A DNA stretch of 64,000 nucleotides. It comes from Littorina saxatilis. Taxonomy: Eukaryota; Mollusca; Gastropoda; Littorinimorpha; Littorinidae. The notes under the pieces are model-generated. The model ran no database searches, was not told the origin of the DNA, and was given only the letters and a program-made list of their open reading frames with translations. Of the stretch, positions 42,805-55,800 are shown one piece after another. Numbering within the stretch: position 1 is the stretch's first letter; every line of letters begins with the position of its first letter. A program made the translations under genes and the position numbers. The stretch spans positions 36,043,464 through 36,107,463 of the forward strand of contig NC_090251.1 of the NCBI RefSeq assembly GCF_037325665.1, written 5' to 3'.

Positions 42805-43143
42805 TTAAAGGCACACTCCTTCCTTTGAAAACATCTCAGATCTGGCCAGTCTTGTGGATGGCATTGGACAATCCCTCCACTTGGTCACATGGCACAAATA
42901 AACAGCCTAGGTTCCCTCTTTGCACAGTGGGATTTTTTGTATGAATACATTTCTTATAAAGCCATTGGTTGCTTTTTTTTTAACAAAATGAATTAATACA
43001 AAAAATACCACTGCGCACAGAGTACCAGACTGTTCATTTTTGCCATGTGACCAAATGGAGTGATGGTCTTATCCCATGTAAAAGCCTCGCCAGATCTGAG
43101 ATGGTGAGCTGAACTATTTTCACAGGAAGAAGTGGGCCTTTAA
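42805..43143. mobile_element. TTAA fold-back MITE family C, copy 2
   Basis: TTAA-AGGCACACTCCTTCCT at left and AGGAAGAAGTGGGCC-TTTAAC at right, with a self-complementary interior. The stretch 42530-42760 is a decayed relative. Confidence 0.8.
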
Positions 43144-43889
43144 CAATTCACAGGGCAATTATAGAAAATGTACCTTACTTGAAGTTCTTCTCTTACCCGA
43201 AGGACCGCGATCTAGAGGTATTACTGTATCGCCAAGGGGGGCACCAAGTTAACCACAATAAGCATCACTGGGGGAATCACTCTTCTCTCTCAAATCTCAA
43301 GGGGTAAGTGGTTGCAAATACAATCCCTGCAAACAGCATCCTGCTACTCTTTCCTTCTACAAGCAGCCAGAGCATTTCAGGAACAGTGTTGTCATTTTCC
43401 CCAAGTGCACATCAGACACTATGCCATCCTTATCTACCCACTGTGCTACAACCAAGCCCAACATTGCAAAACTTGAGCGGGTAGTGTAAAGTAAACCTCG
43501 AGTTTTAGCACAGCACAGCAAAGTACAAACCTTCACTTGTTTACCTGGGCTGTTGTGCACGAGAAACTGCCCAATCGTGCGGGAATCAACCGTCGAGTCA
43601 AACTGGTTGAAATGGAGATTTGTTAGATTTCAACAAATTCAACTCTGCGGCTGGTTCCCATCTGGTTGGGTTCTTTCTCTTGCACACCAGCCCTGATTTC
43701 CAGGGAGCTGTCTGGTTTAGGAGTGAAACTGACATTCGGCTGCAACAAAGTCACCGGTGCTTGCTTTTAGACCCCTAAACGTATTCAGTGCCAAGTTTTG
43801 TCTTGCAGAATGCCTGTGGAGTTCACTGGTAATAGCTGTTATGCAAACGCTGTTTGAATGTCATTAGTGATTGCTGTAACATACCTGTA

Positions 43890-44044
43890 AGGCCAAAAAA
43901 AAAAATAGGTCTGTTTACGGTAACCCGACCGACCCTAGTTTTTTCGCGCGACCCTAGACTTTTTTTTGGCATTTGGGAAAAGAAAAAAAAAGAAAAGAAA
44001 ATCTTGTTTTTTTGGCAAAATAACGTAAAAATATGGTTTTTTGG

Positions 44045-44077
<33 letters not shown>

Positions 44078-44140
44078 GACCTACCGACCCTATTTTTTGG
44101 GCCTATGTTACCGTAAACAGACCTTTTTTTTTTTTGGCCT
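43890..44140. mobile_element. Fold-back element family F, copy 1
   Basis: aggccaaaaaa...aggtctgtttacggtaac at left and complement at right; the interior holds ccgaccgaccctag and its complement. Inserted in the TADA3 minisatellite. Confidence 0.75.
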
Positions 44141-44196
44141 AATACACAGAGAGTTCCATAGTTTCGAATGCCTGTGGAGTTTTATGGTCAAAGCTG

Positions 44197-44202
44197 TTTA
44201 TT
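44197..44202 (-). terminator. TADA3: Candidate TADA3 polyadenylation signal
   Basis: TTTATT on the plus strand reads AATAAA on the minus strand, about 310 bases beyond the TADA3 stop and inside its 3' minisatellite. A second minus-strand AATAAA near 41929 would give a much longer 3' UTR. Confidence 0.3.
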
Positions 44203-44509
44203 CACACACTGCTTTGGCAGTCACCAGTGATTGCAATAACATCCCTGTAATACACACAGAATGTCATAGTTTGGAGTGCTTGTGGAGTTCACTGGTCCTA
44301 GCTGTTTCTTCACATACAGCTTTGGCCATCACCAGCAATTGCAGCAACATTCCTCTGAATACACAGAGAGTTCCATAGTTTCGAGTGCCTGTGGAGTTCA
44401 CTGGTCATAGCTCTTATTCACACACTGCTTTGGCCGGCCATCACCAGCAATTGCAGCAGCATTTCTCTAAATACACAGAGAGTTCCATAGTTTTGAGTGC
44501 CTGTGGCGG

Positions 44510-47500
44510 TCACTGGTCATAGCTGTCGTCCACTGCCTGATAGACTGACCACCACTCCTTCAGCACTTTCTTGACCGATTCGCGTTCCTTCTTCAGGTTG
44601 GGTTTCTTCTTCTGCCGCGCCACGTTCAGCTTGCGGTACTCCTCGTGAAGCTGGCAAGAAATAACACACCACAACGTTACAGGAGTCAGGACAGAACAAA
44701 ACAACGTCAGTCAAATTCTGTGTCTAAATATTCTGATGTCTGTTTTGCTGGTCAAATGTAATGTGCAAAGTTAGATTCAACTTCTACTTGATCTAATAAA
44801 CTGACATGTCACCTGTATCACATTCAGTAAGCAACCGAACACTTAACCTTCTAGCTGCCTGTGTCAGTCTTCCTTTGCTTTCCTTAGCAGGTCCTTAGGT
44901 AATATTTTCCACTTTGATCAACTGTCCCTCATCCTAACAACCTCCTTCCCCCGCACTCATCTCCTACTCTCCACGCTACCAAACATTTGTTTGAGAAAAG
45001 CGCACTTTCCTGTGCAGCGCTATACGCTACTGCGCTGTACTCACTTTCTGTACTTGAAGGTGTCATTGCGGCCGCGGGGTGTGTAATTGACAAAGCTATT
45101 GAGTATTGTCTAAGTGAAAAAATGCGGTGCGTTCAATTTCATTCTGTGAGTTCGATAGATTGACTAAATGTATTACTTATGCTTCACGTGACTTGTTTAA
45201 GATTCTATCACTTTAATAACCTAGATAGTGTATGGTCTTCAAAAGGGGGTTCCACTCAATACAGCAACATACCTTTGCATCACACTCCTCAAACTTTTTC
45301 CAGGGCTGTTGCCGGGCTTGCTGGTCCTTGGCATTCTTGAGCAGGTCCTTGAGGTGGCGGATCTTCCACTGGATCAAGGGCTTGAGGTTGGCCTGGGCCT
45401 GCTTCAGCTCCGTCAGGACCTCGTCGTTGGGGTCATCCTCCACCTCATCATCCTCAGGCTCCAAGATGCCTGTAGCATAAAGTGTTTGATAAATTGTTTT
45501 ATTCTCTTCTTCTTTGTTCATGGGCTGAAACTCCCACGTTCACTCATGTTCTTGCACAAGTGGATTTTTACGTTTATGATGGTTTTTACCCCGCCATTCT
45601 AGCAGCATACGCAGATTTCGGGGGAGATAAATTGTTTTGATTTCAGTAGCTGTCTACTATGAGAAGTGAACTCCTGTACTTTCGGTGCAACTTTTATTTT
45701 CCCTGAACTTTGACCCCTGCACCCTATTGGCTGACTGAAGAAGAATACACATGTACCCACATTGCCAACAAAAAAAACACGAAAAAAAAAAAAAATTAAA
45801 ATTAAAAAAAATTAAAAAATAAATAAACCAACTGTAGTGATACATGCACTTCATGTACTACCATAACCATGGCAAATTTTCCTGGGCCCATCCCTTTCAG
45901 ACATCATTGACCTGGGATCAGAATTTCAGTCAAACAAAGGCAGGCAGCTGGTTTCAGCTGAAAATATCAGTCATTGACCATATCAGTCATTGACCCAGGG
46001 TCACAAGGCCAGTGTCTCTTTAAGGGGAGGTGGGCCAGTGCACCACCTTTTTTTTAATTTTGAATGTTTTATTGTGTCTGAATGTTATTTTATGAAAGAA
46101 ATGAACAAATGATGACAAAGAATAGTCACTTTTTGTATTTTCGGTTGCTGGTTTTTGTTTTACGTGACAAAAACAGTCAAAATACAGACAAAAGTGGAGT
46201 ACAGGAGATACACGGATTTTCATCAGATGTGATTGTCACACTTCTAATTATTGTTTTATTTTATCCTTCTGGGTATGCTCTAGGGGATTACGAAGCAGAT
46301 CTTGTTTATTATATTTATATTTGGAGTTAGGAACACTTCTTTGTTACAACTGTCAAACTTTAGGGTAACGCTTGCGAAATTATTTTTTGAAATAATCTGG
46401 ATATGACTATAATAAAATTTCAGCAAAATCCCTTCGTAATCCCCCAGAATGTTGTATTCTGCACAAACTACAAAAGAAAATATTGCTGTAGCTAAATTAC
46501 AGCCAGAGAAATCGCGTAACCCAAGACGTAACCGTAGGCAAAATGGCTGAACTGAGAAAAACGACATTGAAGATTGAACACCACAGAAACACTATTGAAA
46601 CAGACACACAAGGACAAAACTGTGTTATGAATGAACAGCTTAGTTTATTTGAATTGCAAACTACTTAGCCTTTAGCACGCCAGCAGAGAATTTATGCGTC
46701 CATCCCTTCTTTCCCTCTGTCAACCAGCATGGGGATACTGCCCCAGCGCTAAACGTGCATCAATGACCCGATTCTCGTTTGTATTTGCATGCGAGAATAA
46801 CGGTATTTTTAACGGTAACTTACTTGAGCCAGAACGAGACTTATTTCCTTCTGTTATCTCGTCGATTTGTTGGTTTCCTCGAAGTTTTCTGCTTTTGTTT
46901 TTACATCGATACAGTACTTTGGTGCTTCGACAAGCAAGATGGAGGATGATGAGTTTGAAACTTTCGTTTGATTGTTTTTTGACAACAAATCGTACGTGGA
47001 ATCTGAACGATTTACTGAGGAAGCTCTTCGCAATGAACTGTGTATCGCGGTGAAGAAAATGACACAGTTCGTCAAGACAGTGACGGAATTTACGAAAGTG
47101 CAGATTGATACAAACAGTTGCTGATCCAGTTTCGTTCGGGAAATGGCAGGCCCAGCAAACATTACCGATAATCTGACTGATGTTGGATACTTTCTCCTGT
47201 TTTTGTTTTTTTTGCGTAGCAAATGCTCAACTTGCTTGTCGAGGAGATACTGCACAGAAACTGACTCAAATTCAGCGCAAAGCAAGCCAGTGCCGAGACG
47301 TAAAAAGTGTGCTGCATGGCGTGTTCGGAAATGGCGACCTGTGGATCTGCGTGGAGATCAAAGCTTTCCTCTGTATCGGAAACACCGACAGAATCCAAAC
47401 TTTGGCCTAGTACCAGCGGAACTACTTGTTGTTGCTAACCGAACTAATAAAGACATTGTCCTCTTTCTTATTTCGAGCCATTGTTATCGTATCAAAGGTT

Positions 47501-50500
47501 GTTTCTCAAGGAAAAATTCGCTTTCGGTTATCACCGATCGTTTGATGTGTAACCAGGATGATGTAAAACCGAGTGAACTTCGGGTGTTCCCGTCATGGCC
47601 GAGAGTCTCTTCGGTAGTTTCCGTATGCAAAATTCGTAAGCTGAGCATGCGCACTCGCAAAGTAAACTGGTTCCCGATTTCGGTTTATGAAACGAACCAA
47701 TGGATGTCGAGTACCTTCCAAATAAGGATATTTCCGTTCGATTACGATTGCTGCCTTTGCAACGGACAAGTGGCTGAGTGAATGGAACATTCATCAAAAC
47801 ACTGATGTCATGTTATAGGTCAAGAGCTGCTGCGCAGTTTCGTATGTCGTGAATGCACTGTTTTGCTGAGGACAAAGCCGTAACTAGCCTTTGAAATGAG
47901 ACAATTTTTGGCGGGGGAATATCGACTACAGAAGACAATCAATGCCACACATGTTCACATTTTGTCTTTATTGACAGATAAATAGGACACTTTTGACAAA
48001 AACACCGACACACATGGATGATAGGTATGTTATGGAAACATAATCTGCTAAAATACCCAAAACAGTGTTTTGAACGATTTGGTCAATTTTGCACTGGCCC
48101 ACCTGCCCTTAATTACAAGGACATGCAGTTGTTAAGTACAGTTGCTTTGATCTGACCGTACACCCAAGAACAAAAGTATTTCCACTCTGTGGTTCCTTTG
48201 GCTTGTGCCCAATACACCAGAAGCACCTATTATAGTACATGTATTATGTGGATTTGTCTAAATTTTACCTTTAAAGTGAAGGTTGCGCCTTTTACAAGGA
48301 AGCGTCTTATAGCCCAGAAAACATGGTAGAACTTTGGACAAAAAACCCACCATCACAGAGAGAAGTAAACAAAAAGTCAGCAAAATGACTCTAACGATAC
48401 CTTGTTCTTCTAATTCACGCTGTATCCTTCTCTCCAGAGCAGCAGGGTTCCCAATGTTGAGCTGTTTGGCCAGCATTCGTGGTGAAATAGCAGAGGCTTC
48501 TTCTACATTCTCTGCAAACAGTCACACTAAAATGAGTAAAGGCATACCATGGAACCCCCTTTTAAAGACCCTGTTTTCTGAGATTTTCTGTTCATAAACT
48601 CGTTTCAAGGCTCCCTCCTTTTTAAGACCTGATTTTTAGAAGCCTTCAAAGGGGGGTTCCATTGTATTTATTTTAACACTAACACAAAGGCAGCTTTCCT
48701 CCTCACCACTATAACCCCCCCCCCCTCCCCACACAAACACAGACCTGTGCACACTCAAAACGCTCATCAGTAGTAAACAAACTAAATTTCAGTAGTTTTT
48801 AAAAATGTTTCAGTAGTAAGCTGTAACGACAGTTCAAGACACTTCTTCTTCTTCTTCTGCGTTCGATGTTGGTGGCCGTGCTAGATCCTCAGACCAGTGG
48901 CTGCCAGGAAGTCCGCAGTCTTGCGCAGTTCGTCGGCAGGACCCCAGAGTTTGGCTCCAACACTGGTCTCTTCTTGCCAGAACTTCTGGCGTATTGTCTC
49001 TAGATGGGGGCAGTTCTGGAGAATGTGCTCCGGAGTTTGCTCTTCCGAGCCACATTCACAGTGTGCGTCATCCGCAAGGCCCAGTCTCTTGAGGTGTTTC
49101 TTCAGTCCACAGTGCCCTGTCCTTAGACGGAAAATGGTGGTTTGGCTTCTCCGGTCTAGTTTGTTGATGGGGTCTTCCTGTGGGTTGTAGTCTCCGTTTC
49201 TCTTTTTCCAGTTTTCTTTCTTCTTCCGTTGTAGAAGAGTCTTGGCTTCTTTGTACGAGGTGGAGTTGTGTGGTTGGGGAAGTCTCGCACCTCCTTTTGC
49301 CAGCCTGTCCGCTTCTTCATTCCCGGCAATGCCGACATGAGCCGGTATCCACTGGAGCACCACCTTGTTGTGTTGAGACAGGGTGCTGAGGCAGTTGTCG
49401 AGTTGCCTGGTGGGGAGGTCAGTGGGGCCAGACAGAAGGGACTGGAGGGCGGACAGGGAGTCAGTGAGGAGGACGATGTTTTGCCGACTGCGGTCTTCCC
49501 CTGCTGCGTGCTCTGCTGCAGTGATGAGGGCGTGGAGCTCGGCCCTGTAGTTCGAGCTCAGGTCACCAGCTGGGACGGAGAGGGAGGTGGTGGTCCCGTT
49601 TGGGCGACGGATGTAGACGCCACTGCCTCCATTCCTTACGGCGTTCTCTGAGAAGCCGTCTGTGTAGACGTGAGTCCAGGTGCAATGTGGGTAGCGATCC
49701 TGAATCATCTCCATGGCGAGGGCCTTCTGGACATGTGGTGACTGTTCGCCCTTTGCTGTCAGTCCTGGTACATCTGTTAGTTCAAGACACAATTCTGCTC
49801 ACAAAGCTTCGAACCAGACACATGGTGGAAAACATCATTGGCACCACCATGGGCCACGCTGGTGTGATTCACGCGTCTTACAAAAAGCGTATTGGTCTCC
49901 GTTGCTGGATTTTACGATCTCCAGGTTGTCTTGAGAATAACTGGACTTCCAGCACTGTTGTGCCGTTTTCTTCTTCTTTGGTGACAGAGCTGGTGTCTCC
50001 TCTTCACTATCTGAATCTCGCACTCTTTTTTTCTTTTCCATGTTTCACTTCAATCACAAGTTGCCACGCAGACGCTGGACGAACTAGGTCTAAGAACAAA
50101 GACTCAATGCTGAGAACACGCACGCTTCCAGTAAATCGGAAAACGTCTTTTCAGCGCAACGGCCAACTAATTGGTCAAAACATCTTAAAACAGTTGGGTT
50201 TTTTTTAGTAAAACATTGGAATTTCAGAATTTTAATTAAAAATCCGTAGCACCGTACTCTGCATATAAAAATCGGAGAAATTACGGAGAAACCGTAGATG
50301 TGCACAGGTCTGCACACACACACATACTTACTGCCTTCTTGAAGGACCAAGCACAAGAGGACATTTCAGTCACAGAGACAGAGCAGAAAGACAGATTGTC
50401 ATCCAAGAAAAGCAAAAAGATCACATTTCCTTACCACCAAAGTCGGTGATAATGTCATCCATTGGTGTCATAATGTTTTCTTCCAACAGTGCCGACACAA

Positions 50501-52777
50501 TGCGCTGGGTGAGAGGTCCATATGGGGAGTCCTCCATGCTGGACAAAAATCAACAAATTGTAACTCATCTCTCATTTCATAAAGACATTATTTGTTTTAT
50601 TAGCTTGTTTTTATTTGTTTGTTATTGCAATGAAGATTTGAAAATTGTGATTGAGATGGAACTTCAAGATAATTTTCTTTAAAGGGTAAATAAAACATTG
50701 TTCAAGTTAACATTAGTGATAACCCACATAACTGAATCAACTAAAATGAAAAGCACTAACAAGCAACCTTCCAAAATACTCAAAAAAATCTGTTTGTCAA
50801 CTCTTTGGTTGAAACAATAGGATCACACAGCAGACAAATCTTAGAATACTGTTGAAATAAGAAATTGAAACCCACTCCCAATGTTAAAGTGGAAAAGTTA
50901 TAAATGGAGACTCTACAAAACAGAGTTGTGTCCTCAAACAATGCCGACCTTGGTTTTATTAGGCAAAAAAAAAAAAAAGTCTGTTTACGGTAACATAGGC
51001 CAAAAAAATAGGGTCGGTAGGTCGGGATTTTTTTCTTTTTTTTGTCCCCCCAAATGCCAAAAAAAAGTCTAGGGTTGCGCAAAAAAAATAGGGTCGGTCG
51101 GGTTACCGTAAACAGACCTATTTTTTTTTTTTTGCCTTAGGATTCACCATCATGATGAAGAACCATATTCGGGTGATAAGTGTGTTTAACCAAGGTACGG
51201 TGGAACTCTCATAAGAACCCTTGATTCAGACACCCCCCCCCCCCCCCAAAGACCTTGCTTTTTCAGTTTATTATGCCTGTAAATTTAACCCCGTTTTAAG
51301 ACCCCTTCCCTTCAAGTTCAAGACTCCTTCATTTGGCATAAATAAATTAAAACACTTCACAAGAAACTGTAACTAAACAACATACCTGTTTTCTGCTTTC
51401 TTAAGCAAAGAAGATGCATCAGTGGTACCATTAGTGCCGTTGGTGGTGGCAGTGGAGTTGGTGTGATTGGAGTGGTTGGTATGTCGCCGTTTGTCATTCA
51501 CTTTGTTTCCTGAACACAAAACATACCAGTCAGAACATGAGTTTTACCTTCCTTCAGGGATGGAAGTTCAGAATGATCAAACTCAGCAACATTTAAATTT
51601 GATGTTGTTATGATACTTATATTTTCCCATTTTCTCAAAAAATTTTCCCTTTTTGAATTTGTCAAAATACAAGAAATCTGTCAGGAAACAAGCCTTCAAA
51701 TCAGGAATTCCTGTTTCATCGAAAAGGCATGTGGCCACAGTTAATTATTTGTTAAGCGTGTAAGCTTTTAACGCAAAAAGGTTGTCACAGTTCATGGTCA
51801 GGTTCCTGTTGTAGCACATGCATCACACCTTTTATGCCCTAGCATATTTTGTGCCGAATTTCATAGGACTTTGAAAACAACCCCCTTTCCTTAATAAGCA
51901 TAATCTTTCCACATGTCTGGCATGGTGGAATTGTAATGTCTGTGCAAAATGTTTCTAGAGCAACACTCAAAGTCCTTTTGTGAATTCTAACAAAAGGGCA
52001 GGTTTCAATTAAATTTTAGCAAATTTTAGAAGACTGTAAACATTTTCTTGACCGGTTCGGATTTTTATTTCTTGAGTATAAGTTCCCTCAATTTGTACAA
52101 CAGAGTTGAGGCAGTATAGCATAATTTTGAGACAAATATGCATGCAAATTAACTTCTTCTTCTTTGTTCATGGGCTTAGGCTCCCACGTTCACTCATGTT
52201 TTTTAGCACGAGTGGATTTTTACGTGTATGACCGTTTTTACCCCGCCATTCAGGCAGCATACGCCGATTTCGGGGGAGCAAATTAACTTAACCATCTCCT
52301 GCATACCATCTGTCATTTCTTCCAGCAGATCTTCTTCTGCCCACACTTCTCGGTAATGACGTCCCAATGGAGGAATCTTTAAGTACAAAGACTCTTCATC
52401 TTCCAACTTTCGAATCTGTTCCTCAAGATATTTTATGTCCTCCTCCGTGACTGGTCGAGAGTAGGCTTCCATGGCCTGCCAGAACCTATCAACACACTCG
52501 TTCTTCACCACTCTTGGCAGTTCTGCTGGCGAGTGAACCGAATCTCCATCATGGCCTTTGACCTGAAAAAGTCAAGGTAAGACAATCAGCAAATAAAGGG
52601 GAATCAACAGGTTCACTTAACACTTTAGAATTTTTCTTGTCGTATTTTCTTTTAACTGCTGTACTGATCGTATCCTACACAATCATGCGTACAAAATACG
52701 GCAAAATCGTATGGGTTCCCAGGTCTGTAAGACATAAACATATTAAACTGGATCAGTAAAGTTTGAGAGAGAGATTG

Positions 52778-52872
<95 letters not shown>

Positions 52873-55800
52873 GAGAGTGAGTGAGGACACACACACACAC
52901 ACATATATGTATAGGTTACAACACGAGTGGTTTTTTATATGGCTTGTATTTCAGTCAAGACCCAGCGGATGAATATCATCGGGAGACACGAGCCTCTGGC
53001 GAGTGGCTCTCGATTGATATTCCCGCTGGGTCTTGACTGAAATACAAGCCATATAAAAAACCACGAGTGTTGTAATCTGTATATCCCATTCTACCATCAA
53101 ACACAAAGTGTAGACTACTAGCGGCACTGTTGCGATCTGTGGAGAGTGAAACAGTGGTGCCAGCGAGACTTGGCCCTTTTGCAACCTTAAACTAAGTGAC
53201 CGTCACTGAAAAAAATAAAACGAATGAGTGCATCGATAAGTACGCGGTAACACTACTTTCAGACCATTTAAAAGCTTTAAGTAAAGGTTCATAAGTTGCA
53301 AGAAAGTAATGAAGTCGTATAGAAATCAATTTAGTTGAAGCGCACAATTCTTTTGTTTTGCGTTTCAGGTCGGCAGAACGGGCGAAACCGGGTTGGCACC
53401 CATTTGGCTTACTCGATTCAGAATCGATTCCACGTTGTTTTTCTCGAACGTATTATTATACAATCAGGCTTATTGACAGAGAAGCAAATTTTAGGGAAGA
53501 AATATGTAGGTTTAGATTTAACCATTTGCTCCCTATTTGAAATGTATCTACGTGATAAACTGTTTTGCGAGTGTGTTTGCATGGATGAACCTAAACTGGT
53601 ATGGGTGTGAGGAAAACGGGACCAAGTTGGTGAAGTCGCGAATTGCTGACACCAAGTCTGTCACCGCCGATTGATTGCATTTTGAAGGAATATGACTGTA
53701 TTACGGAAAAATGCACACATGTTAAGTTCTTGGATGCCTTCATCGCCAATGTGGACTTACTGCAGAGCCAGGCAAAAGAGTAGACTTGCTCGCAAAATAC
53801 GTGAAACAGCCGATGTTTGATACGAAGCGAAGCCACCCCAAACCATGCAGTAAGGACGCTTCTCGGTCCCGCTACGCATGACACCAGACCAGTGTTGTTG
53901 CTTTGAGTTTGACTAACAAACTCGAAACTGTCATTTAAAACATGAGCCAAATGTGTATTGATTGTGTGATTAGTCTATGTTACAGGGCTTCTATTATCTG
54001 TGCTCCCTAGCTTCTGTCAGTTCCCACACCGACACTGCTGACAGACCTCTGTGACAGACTCTCACAAACAGTCGTCTGCTTCGATGCAAGGGAGGGTACT
54101 CGTTTTTTTGTTTTGGTTTGTAGCCATGGGCATTGTGATAGTGTTCGACTGTTCAAACTAGTGTTATGCACGGGTTAATAAAACTGCGGATAGAACTCTT
54201 TAGCAGCAAAGCAATTAAGAGTGTATTACAATCTATTTGTTTGGCGCAAGGTCAAAGGTCGGGAGGAAAGTAGTTCTTTGCCCAAATCGGAATCTGCACT
54301 ATCATATATTTTTTGGAGTCCATGATGTATTTATTGAGCTATAAAAATACAACATATATACCCATACTAAAGTAACAGAGACAAAGAAGGGAGGTCATGG
54401 GATACCTCCCTTCTTTGTCTCTGTTACTTCTGAGAGCACGTATTGAAATATCTCATCGACCAGATTTTGTCCGGGGTGTATCTGAATATGGACACCAAAT
54501 TTGAAGCAGATCCATCGAGAACTTTGGCCGTGCATGGCGAATACACACATACACAGACAGACAGACAGACAGACAGACACACAAACACAAGTCGTATATA
54601 TATATAGATATATATACAAACAGGTGAACAAAAAAACACCTTTCAAATTTTAAGAAGCCCACCTGAGGAATTTTAGTCTTTGCACGAGCAACAGGGGAGG
54701 AAACTGTGGCCGGAGGTGCTGCTGATTTCCCACTGCTGTCCTTGAACTTTTTGGTCGGTCTGTCATCTGGAGTGGACGCAGCAAACTTTCCACGCTTTGC
54801 CGAGTTTGATGAAGGTGGTTCTACTTGCTGAAAAATAGCAAGTTAATCGTTTATAGCATTTGGCTATAAAGTACAATCACAAAATCCAAGAATCTTAATC
54901 TCTTATTATTAAAGAGAATGGGGGGGAAATGTGTGCTGCATAGTAGCAAGTAAATGGTATTAAGTAAGTGTCTGGCCATAACATAGAATCACAAAATGAA
55001 GAAATAGAATGCCAGAAGATAGTTGAAAGAATATTATTTATTTTAATTTTCCTGGTAATAATAAAAGATATGTGTTAAACATGGGTCTCTGCCGTAAGTT
55101 CCATGCATTTTTTTAATTTCAGGAACTTTTATTTTCCTGGGAAACAAAGCCTACTTTTACACGTCACCATTATCAAGATCTACAGGCAGAATTCATTACT
55201 TATTCAACTTTTTGTCGAAATCATTGTCAAAAATAAAATCAAACTTTTAGCTGAAATCACTGTCAAAGTCACCATTATTTTTTTATCTCGAACAAATGTC
55301 ATCAGTTGTTAGTATTTATGTTTGTGCTTTTTCTATCACTAAGTGATTCCAAATGAAGTCATAAATCATGTAGAATGGTTTTATTCGGATATTTTAGACG
55401 TACAATAACACATTGTCCTAGTGAAGTTGACTTGCTGGAAGTGGAAATGTAGAGTTCCTCCAAAATGTTAGCACACTTTAGATACCTCAACTCCCTGTAA
55501 CTGTGTAAGTTGTTACAACGCTACCACTAACATTTTCCTTTTCAATCTTATAACTTATAAGGAAAGAAAAATATACTGACCACTTTGCCTTTTATCAGTG
55601 GCGTCTTGATGTCTTTCTTGTCCTGCCAGTTCTGTAGGATCTGAATTTCAGATTCCAATAACTTCAAACGGCGACCAACCGATGCAAGCAACAACTCCAA
55701 ATCCGTCTGAAGTGGGTCCAGCTCCTCAATGCTGATTGACTCTGTCGTTGGGCGGCCAAGCACTAAAACATTTGTAAGCGTTGTGTCTTGAATTATGGGC

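Larger units (their letters stand above)
43812..44540. repeat. About 108-bp tandem repeat at the 3' end of TADA3
   Basis: Five units, each marked by gcctgtggagttcactggt or a close variant, start near 43812, 44170, 44278, 44387 and 44499 (spacing 108, 109 and 112). The first gap is widened by an inserted fold-back element at 43890-44140. The last unit contains the final codons and stop of TADA3 on the minus strand, so the array appears to have grown from the gene's own 3' end. Confidence 0.85.

Noticed and set aside
47143-47781. 212-residue plus-strand open frame as a host gene
   Set aside because: It lies wholly within the TTAA transposon, has no splice support or family match, and its coding-like parts fall in different frames.
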